Assembly: GCF_023169945.1 (NCBI RefSeq)
Contig: NZ_AP025591.1
Location: 62,001 to 126,000, forward strand
DNA length: 64,000 nucleotides
Source of the DNA: Anaeromyxobacter oryzae
GTDB lineage: Bacteria > Myxococcota > Myxococcia > Myxococcales > Anaeromyxobacteraceae
Reading direction: 5' to 3'
In this document: positions 36,537-45,839 of the stretch, one piece after another
How positions within the stretch are numbered: the stretch's first letter is position 1
Layout of the letters: the number at the start of each line of letters is the position of its first letter
Made by a program: the position numbers and the translations under genes
Notes under the pieces: generated by a model
What the model saw: the letters and a program-made list of their open reading frames with translations, nothing else
Told to the model about the DNA's origin: nothing
The model's database searches: none

Positions 36537-37613
36537 TCACACGCGGACGATCTGGCCGCCGAAGTGGACGCCCGCACCCACGGCGGCGAAGAGGACCGGC
36601 TCGCCGGAGCCGAGCTTGACGCGACCTGCGGCGACGTCCTCCGCGAAGAGGAGCAGCGTGGAGGCCGCCGAGGTGTTGCCGTAGCGGTCCACGTTCACCG
36701 GCACGCGATCCTGGGGGATCCCGGCGCGATCGGCGAAGCCGAGGAGGACGAGCTTGTTGGCCTGGTGCAGGTAGTACCGCTGGATCTCCGGGACGACCTC
36801 GGGCGCGGTGGCGCGCAGCTCGTCCACCGCGCGCATCATGTACTCGGGATAAGCGCGGGCGACCGTCGGACCGTCGACGAAGAATGCGTGGTCCGCCATC
36901 GTGGCGCGGCTCGGCTGGACCTGGGCGCCGCCGCCGCGGTGGATGACGAGCTGCGGGTGATCCGTGCCCGACGTCGAGGCCATCACGCCGAGGCGCGTCC
37001 CCTCGTCGCCGCGGAGCACGATCGCGCCCGCGCCGTCGCCGAACATGTACATCGAGAGGAAGGCGTTCACCCGGCGGTTGCCCGGCATCTCCGAGGTGAA
37101 GATCTCGCGGTCGAGATAGGCGGAGGCGAACGTGGAGGCGACCACCGCGATCGTCTTCGCATGCCCCGAGAGGATGAGCTTCCGGGCCATGTCCGCGACG
37201 TAGACGGCGCCACCGCACCCGGAGTCGATCACGACGGCGCTGGCGTCGCAGCGGCACCCGAGGCGGCGGTGCAGCTCGACCGCGTCATGGCAGAAGTTCA
37301 GGCGATCTGGCGTGGTGGTGACGAGGTAGAGGCCGTCGAGATCGCTCGGCGTGAGCCCCGCCCGGTCGAGCGCCTGCCGGACCGCGGCCTCCGCCATGTC
37401 CGTGTTCGAGCGCGGCCCCTCGACGTCCTCGGGCGGCGGCAGCGCCTGGCCCTTCTCCGCGTCGAAGTCCCAGAGGAAGCGCCGCTCGCGGATCCCCGTC
37501 CGCTGCTCGATCCGCTCCGGCGACCACCCCGGGATCGCGCGCGTGATGCGGTCGTTCTTCACGACGCGCGGTGGGACGTAGGCTCCGGCTCCGACGTAAC
37601 GGACGGTCTTCAT
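36537..37613 (-). CDS. 3-oxoacyl-ACP synthase III (KAS III/FabH)-like condensing enzyme
   Basis: The 358-residue thiolase-fold enzyme has the Cys-His-Asn triad of KAS III: Cys133 in VIDSGCGGAVYVADM, His283 in YYLHQANKLVLLG and Asn313 in VDRYGNTSAAS. The start MKTVRYVGAGAYVPPRVVKN and EQRTGIRERRF are typical of FabH-like proteins. However, the nucleophile context GCGG differs from the usual AAC-GF pattern, and no other fatty-acid gene (fabD, fabG, acpP) is near, so it is probably not the housekeeping FabH. Secondary-metabolite or olefin-type condensing roles are open. GGAGGGAG lies 8 bases before the ATG. It heads a two-gene unit with the secreted protein downstream. Confidence 0.87.
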   Translation of the reverse strand: MKTVRYVGAGAYVPPRVVKNDRITRAIPGWSPERIEQRTGIRERRFLWDFDAEKGQALPPPEDVEGPRSNTDMAEAAVRQALDRAGLTPSDLDGLYLVTTTPDRLNFCHDAVELHRRLGCRCDASAVVIDSGCGGAVYVADMARKLILSGHAKTIAVVASTFASAYLDREIFTSEMPGNRRVNAFLSMYMFGDGAGAIVLRGDEGTRLGVMASTSGTDHPQLVIHRGGGAQVQPSRATMADHAFFVDGPTVARAYPEYMMRAVDELRATAPEVVPEIQRYYLHQANKLVLLGFADRAGIPQDRVPVNVDRYGNTSAASTLLLFAEDVAAGRVKLGSGEPVLFAAVGAGVHFGGQIVRV

Positions 37614-37778
37614 GATCCGGTCTCCCTCCGGCGGCGCGCGACGCGCGTCCCGAGGCGCGCTGCGGTGTTCCGTCGCGCTCCCGGGTGCAGGTCGGTACCC
37701 AGGGTCGGCGACACCCGTTCGCGGCACGCGCGCAAGTGCCGGACGTTGCAGGTCCAACACTTGGTGACGGGGGGTGCT

Positions 37779-37798
37779 TCTCGGGACATGACCCGAGA
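37779..37798. promoter_or_regulatory. Perfect dyad upstream of KAS III-like gene
   Basis: The arms TCTCGGG and CCCGAGA are perfect inverted repeats around ACATGA. It could be an operator for the KAS III unit, lying just downstream of the putative sigma-54 element, or a terminator of the che operon; no T-run is present on the minus strand. Confidence 0.4.
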
Positions 37799-37801
37799 CC
37801 T

Positions 37802-37817
37802 TGCGACGAGGGTGCCA
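37802..37817 (-). promoter_or_regulatory. Possible sigma-54 (-24/-12) promoter for KAS III-like gene
   Basis: Read on the minus strand, TGGCAC is followed at the proper spacing by TCGCA, keeping the GG-N10-GC rule, with one mismatch to TTGCA. It would start transcription about 180 bases before the ATG. No obvious enhancer repeat was found, so this is weaker than the element in front of the formate dehydrogenase. Confidence 0.35.
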
Positions 37818-37936
37818 CTTTTGGTGAACGACACCGACGGTGCCGTGCCGACCCGGACCGACATCCTCTCCTCGCGACCCGGCGCGTGGGCGAGCCGCGA
37901 CGTCGAGGCGAGCGCAGGATTCGACACGGAGCGTGC

Positions 37937-38938
37937 TCACGTCCCGGCGGGGGGACCGGCGTGAAGCGCGGTGCCACGCGCGGTGAGCGCCGCGGCGAGC
38001 GCCGCGGGTGGAAGCGCGACCGCTGCCGGCGTCCGCCGGAGCGCGCTCTCGGGCATGGACGGCACGACGGCGGTGGCCGGTGCCTGGCAGAACGCATCGC
38101 CGCCGGCGCGGGCGATCTCCGCGAGCCCCGCGGCGCCGTCCGTGCCCATGCCGGAGAGGACGAGGCCCGTCGCCCGGGCCCCGAGCCGGCTCGCGCACGC
38201 GAGCAGGCGATCCCCCGACGGCACGAAGCGGGAGGACGAGGGCGCGGCGCGGAGCACCGAGCCGTCGAGCAGCAGGTCCCGCCCGCCGACGGCGACGTAC
38301 GCGGCCCCGGGCGCGAGGGGCACGGGGGCGTCCACGAGCACCGTCCTCCATCCGGAGGCGCCCTCGAGCCACTCGGCGAAGAACGGGACGAACTCGGCCT
38401 CCATGTGCTGCGCGACGAGGGCGGCGCGGCCGCGGCACGGAAGCTCCCGCAGGAGCGCCGCCAGCACCCAGACGCCGCCCGTCGAGCTCGCGATCGCGAT
38501 GACGTCGGCCGGGGCGCCGCTCCCGCGCACGGGGGCCGGCGCCGCCGCGATCCCGGCGCCGGGGCGCGGCGCGCGCGCGGCCGACACGACCGGCACGTTC
38601 GCCATCAACAGGATCCGCGCGGCGATGTCGGGGGCGCCCGCGGGGACGAGGTCGACGACGCCGGGTCCGCGAAGCTCCGGACCGGCGGGGACGCCGGGCG
38701 GGAGGATCCCGATGACCGGGGCGGCGACGGACGTCGTGGCGCGCTCGAGTCGCGCGAGCAGGCCCGCGCGATCCGGCCCTCCGACCACCGCCGCGCCGCG
38801 GTAGCGCCGGAGCAGGTGCGGGCTCGGCGTACCCTGGAACGCGCGCATCACCAGCGCGCCCGCCCGCGCCAGCTCGCCGTCCAGCCCCGGGACGGCCGCG
38901 AGGGCGTAGTCGTCCAGCACCACCGCGACGGACGTCAT
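37937..38938 (-). CDS. cheB: CheB-type protein-glutamate methylesterase with degenerate receiver
   Basis: CheB removes methyl groups from chemoreceptor glutamates. The 333-residue protein has the full esterase triad Ser152 (IASSTGGVW), His178 (VAQHMEAEF) and Asp267 (SGMGTDGAAG). The N-terminal 110 residues occupy the receiver position, but where the phospho-Asp should be the sequence reads AAVVGGPDRAG, with no Asp at the strand end. The usual Lys loop is also missing, so control by phosphorylation is doubtful. The ATG overlaps the cheA stop (ATGA). It is the last gene of the seven-gene che operon. Confidence 0.92.
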   Translation of the reverse strand: MTSVAVVLDDYALAAVPGLDGELARAGALVMRAFQGTPSPHLLRRYRGAAVVGGPDRAGLLARLERATTSVAAPVIGILPPGVPAGPELRGPGVVDLVPAGAPDIAARILLMANVPVVSAARAPRPGAGIAAAPAPVRGSGAPADVIAIASSTGGVWVLAALLRELPCRGRAALVAQHMEAEFVPFFAEWLEGASGWRTVLVDAPVPLAPGAAYVAVGGRDLLLDGSVLRAAPSSSRFVPSGDRLLACASRLGARATGLVLSGMGTDGAAGLAEIARAGGDAFCQAPATAVVPSMPESALRRTPAAVALPPAALAAALTARGTALHAGPPAGT

Positions 38939-41025
38939 GCGGGCCTCACGCCGAGGCGCGCCAGCGTCTCCGCCAGCACGCCGGCGTTGAACTGGGACTT
39001 GACGAGGTATGCGTCGGCGCCCGCCGCAGCGCCGGCGGCGCGGGTCGCGGCGTCGTCCTGCGACGTGAGCAGGACGATCGGGAGGCGCTCCGTCCCGGCC
39101 CGGGCGCGCAGCGCGCGGGTGAGGGAGAGGCCGTCGCGCCGGGGCATGTTCACGTCGGAGACGAGGACGTCGGGCGCGGCCTCGGCGACGCGCTGCAGCG
39201 CCTCCTCGCCGTCCGCGGCGAGCCGGACCCGGAAGCCCTGCGCCTCGAGGAGCACCCGGAGCACCTCGCGCGTCGCGAGCGAATCCTCCGCGAGGACCAC
39301 GTCGAGGCGCCCCGCTGGGCGCTCCGCGCGCGCCGGCGCCGGCGCTCGGTCCTCGCGCACCGGGCGCGCCGGGCGGGGCACGGAGCGTGCCGCCCGCGCG
39401 CGCTCGAGGAGGAGGCGCGGGTCGAGCAGCGCGATGGGGGTTCCGTCGCCGAGCCGCGCGAGGCCGGTCACGAGCGCGTTCGGCTGGGCCACCCCCGGGA
39501 CCGCGGCGGGGACGACTCCGACCACGGTCCCCACCTCGTCGACCGAAAGCGCCGCCTGCCGCCCGTCGCTCCGGACGACGACCGCGAACCGCTCCCTGCC
39601 CGTCGGCAGCGCGCCGCCCACCGCGGCGGCGAGAGCGCAGAGGGGGAGGATCATCTCGTCGACCGCGATCGTCCAGCCGGACGGCCCCTCGTGGACGGCC
39701 GCGCCGGCCGCGGCGAGGTGCACGGTACGCTCGACGGCGGAGAGCGGGATGCCGAACGTCCTCCCCGCGGCCTCCACCACCAGCGCCTCCACCGCGAACA
39801 CGTCGAGGGGCAGCGTGAACGCGACCGCGCTGCCGAGGCCGCGGACCGAGCGTACCTGGATGGCGCCGCCCGCGCCGCGCGCGAGCTGCGCCACCGCGGA
39901 GAGGCCCAGCCCCCGGCCCGAGATCTCGGTGGCGGTGGTCCGCGTCGAGCCGCCCTCGAACGCCCAGCGCTGCAGGACGACGTCGTCCGAGAGGGCCTCG
40001 ACCTGCGCAGCGTCCCCCGTCCGGCGCGCCAGCTCGCGCCGGAGCGCGGGGAGATCGAACCCGGCGCCGTCGTCCGCGACCTCGACGCGCAGCGTCGACT
40101 CGACCGCCTCGACCGACACCGTGATCCGCCCGTCCGGCGGCTTCCCCGCCGCGGTGCGCTCGGCGGGCGGCTCGATCCCGTGGTCGATCGCGTTCCTGAG
40201 GAGGTGCCGGATCATGCCGCGGGCGGCCTGCAGGGTCCGGCGATCGGCGCGCACCTCCCGGCCGGCGACTGCCAGGGTCACCCGCTTCTCGAGCCGCTTG
40301 CCGAGCTCGGCGGCCTCACCGTCGAGCCCGGAGAGCGCCCCGTCGGCCGGGACCAGCCGCAGCGACGCCACGAGCGCCTCGAGCGCCACCGCCGACGCCG
40401 CGACGGACTGCGCGGCGCCGTCCGCCACGGCGCCCGCGGCGAGCGCCTCCTGGAGCTGGACCGCGGCGCGCGCGAGGGACGCGGCCAGCCGGAGCGCCTC
40501 GTCCACGTCGGCGGCGGGGACGCTGACGCGCTCCGCCGCCTCCGCCGTGGCGCGCGGCGCGGCAGCCGCTCGCGCTGGCGCGGCATCCACCGCGCCGGGC
40601 TCCGGCGCCGTCGCGCCCGGCGGCGGGGTGACGTCGCCGATCCCGACGAGGGCCAGCAGGCGCGCCACGACGTCGCCGGGGACCCCGTCCCCGCCGCTCG
40701 AGCCCATGCGCGCGATGCCTTCCTCGAGCGCGTCGATCGCGGCGCCGACGCGCTTTAGCCGCGGCGTCGCGTCCGCGGCGGCGGCGTCCCGGAGCCCCAG
40801 CGCCAGCGCCTCGAGCGCGTGCAGCCCGCGTGCGAGCGCCTCGTAGCCGAGCGCGGCCGCCGCGCCCTTGAGTCCGTGCGCGACGCGCCCGAACTCGACG
40901 AGCGGCTCGCCGAGATCGCCCTCGGCGACCCGCGCCGCGGAGAGGCGGAGCGCCTGGACGGTCTCCTCGGCCTCGGCGACGAAGAGGCCGACGAGGCGCG
41001 CCCGCGTGGCCGCGTCCACGTTCAT
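38935..41025 (-). CDS. cheA: CheA-type histidine kinase fused to a receiver (FrzE-like)
   Basis: The 696-residue protein has an N-terminal HPt domain with phospho-His50 (RVAHGLKGAAAALG), a Pro/Ala-rich linker without a recognisable P2 domain and a short dimerisation helix pair. The HATPase follows (LLRNAIDHGIEPPAER, VADDGAGFD, GRGLGLSAV), then a CheW-like domain and a C-terminal receiver with VVLAEDSLATRE and VLVSDVNMPRRDG. This CheA-CheY fusion is as in FrzE of Myxococcus. I start it at the ATG at 41025, which overlaps the cheW stop as ATGA; the in-frame ATG eight codons earlier would lie inside cheW. Autophosphorylation followed by transfer to its own receiver or to the CheY at 44901 is expected. 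Confidence 0.94.
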   Translation of the reverse strand: MNVDAATRARLVGLFVAEAEETVQALRLSAARVAEGDLGEPLVEFGRVAHGLKGAAAALGYEALARGLHALEALALGLRDAAAADATPRLKRVGAAIDALEEGIARMGSSGGDGVPGDVVARLLALVGIGDVTPPPGATAPEPGAVDAAPARAAAAPRATAEAAERVSVPAADVDEALRLAASLARAAVQLQEALAAGAVADGAAQSVAASAVALEALVASLRLVPADGALSGLDGEAAELGKRLEKRVTLAVAGREVRADRRTLQAARGMIRHLLRNAIDHGIEPPAERTAAGKPPDGRITVSVEAVESTLRVEVADDGAGFDLPALRRELARRTGDAAQVEALSDDVVLQRWAFEGGSTRTTATEISGRGLGLSAVAQLARGAGGAIQVRSVRGLGSAVAFTLPLDVFAVEALVVEAAGRTFGIPLSAVERTVHLAAAGAAVHEGPSGWTIAVDEMILPLCALAAAVGGALPTGRERFAVVVRSDGRQAALSVDEVGTVVGVVPAAVPGVAQPNALVTGLARLGDGTPIALLDPRLLLERARAARSVPRPARPVREDRAPAPARAERPAGRLDVVLAEDSLATREVLRVLLEAQGFRVRLAADGEEALQRVAEAAPDVLVSDVNMPRRDGLSLTRALRARAGTERLPIVLLTSQDDAATRAAGAAAGADAYLVKSQFNAGVLAETLARLGVRPA

Positions 41026-41561
41026 CCGGATGCCGCCTTCCAGGCCCACGCCGCGAGCCAGCCGCCGTCGAGGAGGGCCGCCCCCCCGGCGAGGCGCCCC
41101 GCGATCCGCACGCCCAGGGCGGAGCCGTCGGCGTCGACGGCCGAGGCCGCGACCCGCTCCTCGGCGAGCTCGAGCGGCCCGTCGATCACGACTGCCACGA
41201 GGCCCTCGTCGGCGCGGAGGACGAGCGCCGGCGCGCCGTGGAGCGCCGCCGCGGCGCGCGGGCGGCGCGCGGCGAGCCCAGCGAGGTCCGCGACGGCGAG
41301 GGGCCGCTCCTCCACGAACGCGACGGTGCGCTCCTCACCGGACGCGAGCGGGACGTCGAACGGAGAGGCGAGCGCGACCACCGCCCGCTCCACGACGGCC
41401 GCGTCGATCGCGCACGGTGCGCCGCCCAGCCGGAACACGACGACGCGCAGCGCGTCGCCGCCGCCCTCCTCGGTCGCGGGCTCGGCCAGGGCCCGGGCGC
41501 GCCTTTCGAGGGCGTCCGCGTCCTGGACGACGATCCTCGGGAGTCCCAGCGCGAGCGTCAC
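41022..41561 (-). CDS. CheW-like coupling protein
   Basis: The 179-residue protein is a CheW-domain scaffold expected to link the chemoreceptor to CheA. It shows the beta-barrel pattern VVVFRLGGAPCAIDAAVVERAV, VPLASGEERTVAFVEERPLAVADLAGL and a hydrophobic GLVAVVIDGPLELAEERV. Sequence conservation is weak, as is common for second CheW copies. Both ends are fixed by overlap: the GTG at 41561 overlaps the cheR stop, and its stop overlaps the cheA ATG. It is one of two CheW-like genes in the operon; two CheW proteins (FrzA, FrzB) also occur in the Frz system. Confidence 0.82.
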   Translation of the reverse strand: MTLALGLPRIVVQDADALERRARALAEPATEEGGGDALRVVVFRLGGAPCAIDAAVVERAVVALASPFDVPLASGEERTVAFVEERPLAVADLAGLAARRPRAAAALHGAPALVLRADEGLVAVVIDGPLELAEERVAASAVDADGSALGVRIAGRLAGGAALLDGGWLAAWAWKAASG

Positions 41562-42790
41562 GCGCGCTCCGGTCCCTGCAGCAGGACGCGCGCCGCGGCG
41601 GCGAGCTGCGCCGCCGACAGGCCCTCCGCGCACGGCACCGCCTGGTCGGGGGGCAGCCGCTCCGCGGCGTCGAGCAGCTCCCGCAGTACCTCGCGGCCGC
41701 GCGGCCCGTCCACGGGCAGCAGCACCTGGCCGAGGAGCAGGCGCGCGTAGAGGTGGCGCGGGTCGTGGAAGAGGGCCGCGCGCGCGGCGCGGAGCGCCTC
41801 GGCCGTGCGGCCGGCGCCGGCGTGCTGGAGCGCGGCGTGGAGGTGCGCGGCGATCTCCTCCCCCGAGCGCGCGTCGGGCGCCGCGATGGCGGGCCCCTGG
41901 GACGCGACGGTCCGCGCCCGGGGGTGTGGGCCGGCCACGCGCGCGACGGGACGCCGGCGCGGGCGCGGCGCGCGGGTGGGCGAGGCGGCCGGCGCGCGGC
42001 CGGCGCCGAGGTGCCCCGCCGCCTCGAGCCCGCCGGCCGCGAGGAGGTGCGCCTCGGGCGCGGACACGACCAGGAGCGCCCCGCGGTCGAGCCCCTGCGC
42101 GAGCGAGACGGCGGCGCGCTCGGCTTCGGCGGCGCGGAAGTAGATGAGGACGTTGCGGCAGAAGACGAGATCGTGTCCGCCGAGGCTCGCGTTCCCGCTT
42201 GCGGCGAGGTCGAGGAGGTTTCCGACGTCGAACCTGCACAGCGCAGCGGCGGCAGGGTCGATGCGGTGACGGCCGGTGAGCGGGTCGTCGAGCCGGACCC
42301 GGCCCCGGAGCCACTCCGGCCGGCAGCGCTGGACGGACCACCCGGGCACCATCGCGGCGCGCGCCGCCTCGACCCGCGCCGGCGAGGGGTCCACGCCGAC
42401 GATGCGGACGAAGGCGGTGGCCGCGGACGCGGGGATCCCCCGGCGCTCGAGCAGGTCCAGGAACAGGAGGGCGGCGCTGAACGGCTCCTGCCCCGACGAG
42501 CAGCCGAGGGAGAGGATCCGGACCGGCCGGCCCGCCGCCGCCGCGCGGTCGAGGAGATCGGGGCCGGCCTCGTCCCGCAGCCACTCCCAGAGGCCGTCGT
42601 CGCGGAAGAGCCAGCTCTCGTCGATGGGGAGCCGATCGACCACGCGGGCGAGGTACGCGGGGTCCGCGGGATCGGCGGCGGGCCCCGCGCCCGCGACCGC
42701 GGTCGCGATCTGGTCGTCCGAGAGCCCCTCGAGCGCGAGGCCGTAGGCAGCCTCGAGCGCGCGGCGCGCGGCGGCCAGCGCCGCGATCAC
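41558..42790 (-). CDS. cheR: CheR-type methyltransferase with C-terminal TPR-like region (FrzF-like)
   Basis: CheR methylates receptor glutamates using SAM. The 410-residue product has the N-terminal helical CheR domain ([20 protein letters not shown]) and the SAM-binding core [20 protein letters not shown] with [17 protein letters not shown]. Next is [20 protein letters not shown], the classic CheR signature. After a Pro/Arg-rich linker near residues 280-310 comes a helical tail ([39 protein letters not shown]) that fits a TPR pair. A CheR-TPR fusion resembles FrzF. The GTG at 42790 overlaps the stop of the mcp gene (GTGA), supporting this start over the longer frame. Confidence 0.92.
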   Translation of the reverse strand: MIAALAAARRALEAAYGLALEGLSDDQIATAVAGAGPAADPADPAYLARVVDRLPIDESWLFRDDGLWEWLRDEAGPDLLDRAAAAGRPVRILSLGCSSGQEPFSAALLFLDLLERRGIPASAATAFVRIVGVDPSPARVEAARAAMVPGWSVQRCRPEWLRGRVRLDDPLTGRHRIDPAAAALCRFDVGNLLDLAASGNASLGGHDLVFCRNVLIYFRAAEAERAAVSLAQGLDRGALLVVSAPEAHLLAAGGLEAAGHLGAGRAPAASPTRAPRPRRRPVARVAGPHPRARTVASQGPAIAAPDARSGEEIAAHLHAALQHAGAGRTAEALRAARAALFHDPRHLYARLLLGQVLLPVDGPRGREVLRELLDAAERLPPDQAVPCAEGLSAAQLAAAARVLLQGPERA

Positions 42791-44904
42791 GCCCGGGCCT
42801 CCGGGAGCGTGTAGGCGCCGGCCGCCTTCTGCAGGCTGCTCGCGAGCTCGTGGGCCTTCGCCGAGAGGTCGCCGAGCAGGCGCGCGCCGTCGCGGATGGA
42901 CTCCGAGGCCTTCTGCATGTTGGTGAGCGCCTGCGAGACCTGCCCCACGCCCGCCTGATGTTGGCGCGCGGAGCCCTCGACCTGCCGCATCAGGCCCACC
43001 GAGTCGTGCACGGTCACGCCGAGCTGGCCCACGACCTCCCCGAGCCGCTGCACGAGCTTCACGCCGTCGTCGACGGTGCGCGCGCCGGCCCCGACCGCGC
43101 CGTCCACCTGGCCCGTCCGGTCCCGGATCTCGGCGAGCAGCTCCCGGATCTCGGCCGCCGCCTTCCGGGAGTCGGCGGCGAGCGCCCGGATCTCCCGCGC
43201 GACCACGCCGAAGCCCTTCCCGGCCTCTCCGGCGCGGGCCGCCTCTATGGCGGCGTTGATCGCGAGGGTCGACGACTGGTCGGCGAGGAACGAGACCGTC
43301 TCGGTGATGCCGTCGATGCGCTGCACGCGCTCCGCGAGCGCGGCGGAGGCCTGGGAGACGCGCTCCAGCGAGCCCGAGATCGCGGTCATCGCCTGCGCCG
43401 CGCCGTCCGCCGTCGCTCCCCCGTCCTCCACCACCGCCGCCGCGGCCTCCCCCTGCCGGATGAGCTCGCCGGCGCGGTCGGCCGACACGGCGGACGTCTG
43501 CGCCATCTCGGTCATCGTGTTCGCGGTCTCGGTCACCGCGGCGACCTGCTCCGTCGTCGCGGCGGAGAGCTGCGCGGCTGCCGACTGGAGGCTCACGACG
43601 ATGCTGCCGACGTCGCCCGAGACGCCCTGCGTCCGGCCCACCACGACCCGCAGGTTGCCGGTCATCCGCTGCATCGCCTCGCCGAGCGCGCCCGGCACGT
43701 CCACCTCGCGGCGGAGATCGCCGCCGGCGATGGTGCGCGCCTGCGCGACGATCGCCTCGAACGCGGCCTGGAGCCGCTCGTAGGCGTCGCCGAGATCGCC
43801 GGGGATCCGCGCCCCGCCGACCGCCTCGCCGCGGGAGAGCGCGGTCATCCGGCGGGAGAGCTCGAGCATCCCGCTCCGCGAGTCGCGGAACGCCTGGATG
43901 AGGCCGCTCTCGCCCTCGAGGTCGCGGGTGAGGTCCCCCTTCGCCATCGCCTGCAGCTGGTCGAAGACGCGCCGCATCTCCTCCGTGATGCCGGCCGTCG
44001 CGGTGGCGAGGTCGCCGATCTCGTCCGTCGCGACCCAGCTCGGCAGGCGCGGCGCACCCGCCGCCATGGCCCGCAGCGACGCCTCCACCTCCGCCGCCGC
44101 CCGCGCCTGCCGGCGCGCGAGCAGGAGCCCGGTGACGCCGAAGGCGAGGAGGATCACGAGGGCGATCCCGAGGAGTGGCAGCACCGTCCCGCGGGCGAGC
44201 TGGTCGAAGTCGGCGTGGAGGACGTCGGCGGCCACGCCGTCGCCGCTCGCGTGCAGCCGCGCGACCAGGTGCTCGACCGACTGCTGGTACTTCGAGACGA
44301 GCACCATCCCCGAGAAGGCGACGAGCGAGAGGAGCGCGACGCCGAACGCGTAGGGGAGGTACCAGCGCTGCCGGGGCCAGAACAGCCCGCCGCCCCTCGG
44401 CGAGAGGCCCGGCGCCCGCGCCGCCTCCGCGAGCGCGGCGGGGCGGACGTCCTCCTCGACGAGCAGCACGAGGATCATGCCCGGGAAGAGCGACGCGAAG
44501 AACGCGATGGCGGCGCCCGCGGGGACGACGCCGAGCGGCTTGCCGTAGATCCACATCGCGAGGAGGCCGAAGGTGATCCCGCCCACGAGCCAGGCGAGCA
44601 GGTTCGAGAGCACCTCGACCTTGCGCGGCAGCTCGAGGATCCGGGCGAGCCGCGCGCCCGCAGGCTCCCCGGGGTGCTCGGCGAGCGCGGCGCGCACGAG
44701 GGCGCGCGAGACGAGGAACTGCTGCGTCGCGGAGACGACGAGGATCGGCCCGAGGAGGCCGACGAGCGCCCTCCCCAGCGCGGCGTCGTCGAGCCCGATG
44801 AGGAGGCCGAAGACGTACGCGCCCACGACGGCGCTCGGGACGGCCGTGAGGAGGATGCGGGCGAAGACCTTCCGGTGGATGGCTGCGACTTCGACGGGGC
44901 TCAT
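42787..44904 (-). CDS. Chemoreceptor with multi-helix membrane domain
   Basis: The 705-residue receptor has a hydrophobic N-terminal half of about 275 residues with roughly six membrane helices, such as [20 protein letters not shown] and [16 protein letters not shown] segments. It does not have the usual two helices with a periplasmic sensor. HAMP-like units follow, then a signalling domain whose tip reads [20 protein letters not shown] and [14 protein letters not shown]; the SST-AI part departs from the classical QTNLLALN. It ends TLPEARA, with no docking pentapeptide. Signal entry through or within the membrane is likely. ATG and stop overlap the neighbouring cheY and cheR genes by 4 bp. 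It is the only receptor in the che operon. Confidence 0.9.
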   Translation of the reverse strand: MSPVEVAAIHRKVFARILLTAVPSAVVGAYVFGLLIGLDDAALGRALVGLLGPILVVSATQQFLVSRALVRAALAEHPGEPAGARLARILELPRKVEVLSNLLAWLVGGITFGLLAMWIYGKPLGVVPAGAAIAFFASLFPGMILVLLVEEDVRPAALAEAARAPGLSPRGGGLFWPRQRWYLPYAFGVALLSLVAFSGMVLVSKYQQSVEHLVARLHASGDGVAADVLHADFDQLARGTVLPLLGIALVILLAFGVTGLLLARRQARAAAEVEASLRAMAAGAPRLPSWVATDEIGDLATATAGITEEMRRVFDQLQAMAKGDLTRDLEGESGLIQAFRDSRSGMLELSRRMTALSRGEAVGGARIPGDLGDAYERLQAAFEAIVAQARTIAGGDLRREVDVPGALGEAMQRMTGNLRVVVGRTQGVSGDVGSIVVSLQSAAAQLSAATTEQVAAVTETANTMTEMAQTSAVSADRAGELIRQGEAAAAVVEDGGATADGAAQAMTAISGSLERVSQASAALAERVQRIDGITETVSFLADQSSTLAINAAIEAARAGEAGKGFGVVAREIRALAADSRKAAAEIRELLAEIRDRTGQVDGAVGAGARTVDDGVKLVQRLGEVVGQLGVTVHDSVGLMRQVEGSARQHQAGVGQVSQALTNMQKASESIRDGARLLGDLSAKAHELASSLQKAAGAYTLPEARA

Positions 44905-45281
44905 GGGCGGGCGGCGTCCGGGGCGAGGTGGCGGTTGATCGCGTCGAGGAGCGGCTGGGGCTGGATGGGCTTCTGGAGGACCTCGCGAGCGCCGGCGGCG
45001 CGGGCCCGGAGAACGGTCTCGGCGTCGCGATCGGAGGTGAGGATCACGACGGGCACGCCGCGCGTCCGGAGATCCGCCCGGAGCGCCTCGCACAGGGCCA
45101 CGCCGTCGAGCCGCGGCATGCGGAGATCCGCGAGGATCAGGTCCGGCGGATCGGCCTTCGCCTTGGCGAGGGCCTCCGCGCCGTCGGCCGCCTCGAGGAG
45201 CGTGACGTCGCGCGCGATCAGGTAGACCTTCATCAGCTCGCGGGTGACGCGGCTGTCGTCGACGAGGAGGATCCGCTTCAT
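44901..45281 (-). CDS. CheY-type response regulator
   Basis: The 126-residue single receiver domain has Asp8-Asp9 ([14 protein letters not shown]), phospho-Asp52 ([13 protein letters not shown]), the switch Thr/Ser in VVILTSDRD and Lys near 103 ([10 protein letters not shown]). There is no output domain. The ATG at 45281 is preceded by AGGGAG and overlaps the stop of the first cheW (ATGA). Its own stop overlaps the receptor start. In this operon it would be an extra phosphate acceptor for the CheA hybrid, acting on a motor or as a phosphate sink. Confidence 0.94.
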   Translation of the reverse strand: MKRILLVDDSRVTRELMKVYLIARDVTLLEAADGAEALAKAKADPPDLILADLRMPRLDGVALCEALRADLRTRGVPVVILTSDRDAETVLRARAAGAREVLQKPIQPQPLLDAINRHLAPDAARP

Positions 45282-45760
45282 GGTGCTCCCTGGCCCGCCG
45301 CGCCGGCGAGCGACAGCAGCCTCGGGACGTCCAGCACCGCGAGCGCGCGCGGCCCCGAGTACCCGGCCACGAGGTCCGGGGGCGCGACGTCGCCCGCGGG
45401 CGGCGCCGGCGCGTGCTCCACGACGTCCTCGACGGCGTTCACCCACAGCATCAGGCAGCGTCCGCCGCCCCGCACCGCGACGAGCTGGTCGCTGGCGCCG
45501 AGCCGGACCTCGTCCGCGCCGAGCAGGCTCGCCACGAACACGACAGGCCACTGCGCGCCGTCGACGGCCACGACCGGCGCTCCGGCCAGACGGGCCGCGG
45601 GCAGCGCGGCCGCGTGGACGCGTGCCACGTGCCTCATCGGGACGAGGACGCGCCACGGTCCGACGCGCGCGACGAGCAGCTCCTCGCCTGCACGCACCTC
45701 GTCGTCCGAGGTGGGGCGCTGAAGGTGGGGCTGCGCGACGGCAGACGGCATCTGCCGCAT
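45278..45760 (-). CDS. CheW-like coupling protein, first gene of che operon
   Basis: The 160-residue protein is a CheW-type scaffold: [66 protein letters not shown] and a C-terminal [18 protein letters not shown]. Alternative starts are a GTG at 45781 and an ATG at 45751; I prefer the ATG at 45760, with GGAG about 10 bases upstream. It leads a tightly overlapped operon cheW-cheY-mcp-cheR-cheW-cheA-cheB, all on the minus strand. The region upstream holds a small hairpin but no clear promoter. Confidence 0.8.
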   Translation of the reverse strand: MRQMPSAVAQPHLQRPTSDDEVRAGEELLVARVGPWRVLVPMRHVARVHAAALPAARLAGAPVVAVDGAQWPVVFVASLLGADEVRLGASDQLVAVRGGGRCLMLWVNAVEDVVEHAPAPPAGDVAPPDLVAGYSGPRALAVLDVPRLLSLAGAAGQGAP

Positions 45761-45821
45761 GCCGTGAAAACTCCGTACCACGACCGCGGGTCATCCTCCG
45801 CGCGCACGCACGATCGGTAAA

Positions 45822-45839
45822 CGCCCGTCCTCACGGGCG
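45822..45839 (-). promoter_or_regulatory. Hairpin upstream of the che operon
   Basis: A perfect 7-bp stem (CGCCCGT pairing with ACGGGCG) with a 4-base loop lies 62-79 bases before the first cheW start. On the minus strand it is followed by TTTACC. It may be an untranslated-leader structure or an operator. Confidence 0.35.

Larger units (their letters stand above)
37614..37936. other. 323-base gap between KAS III-like gene and cheB
   Basis: This is the only stretch above 300 bases without a gene call. It lies downstream of cheB and upstream of the KAS III-like gene, both on the minus strand. It holds a perfect 7-6-7 dyad (37779-37798) and a possible sigma-54 promoter (37802-37817). A looser repeat, CAAGTG...CACTTG, lies near 37733-37766. 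A 105-residue reading frame crosses it on the minus strand but has no protein-like features or ribosome site. Confidence 0.6.

Noticed and set aside
37610..37927. A 105-codon frame in the gap before the KAS III-like gene
   Set aside because: It has no ribosome site or domain, is low in complexity and overlaps likely control sequences.
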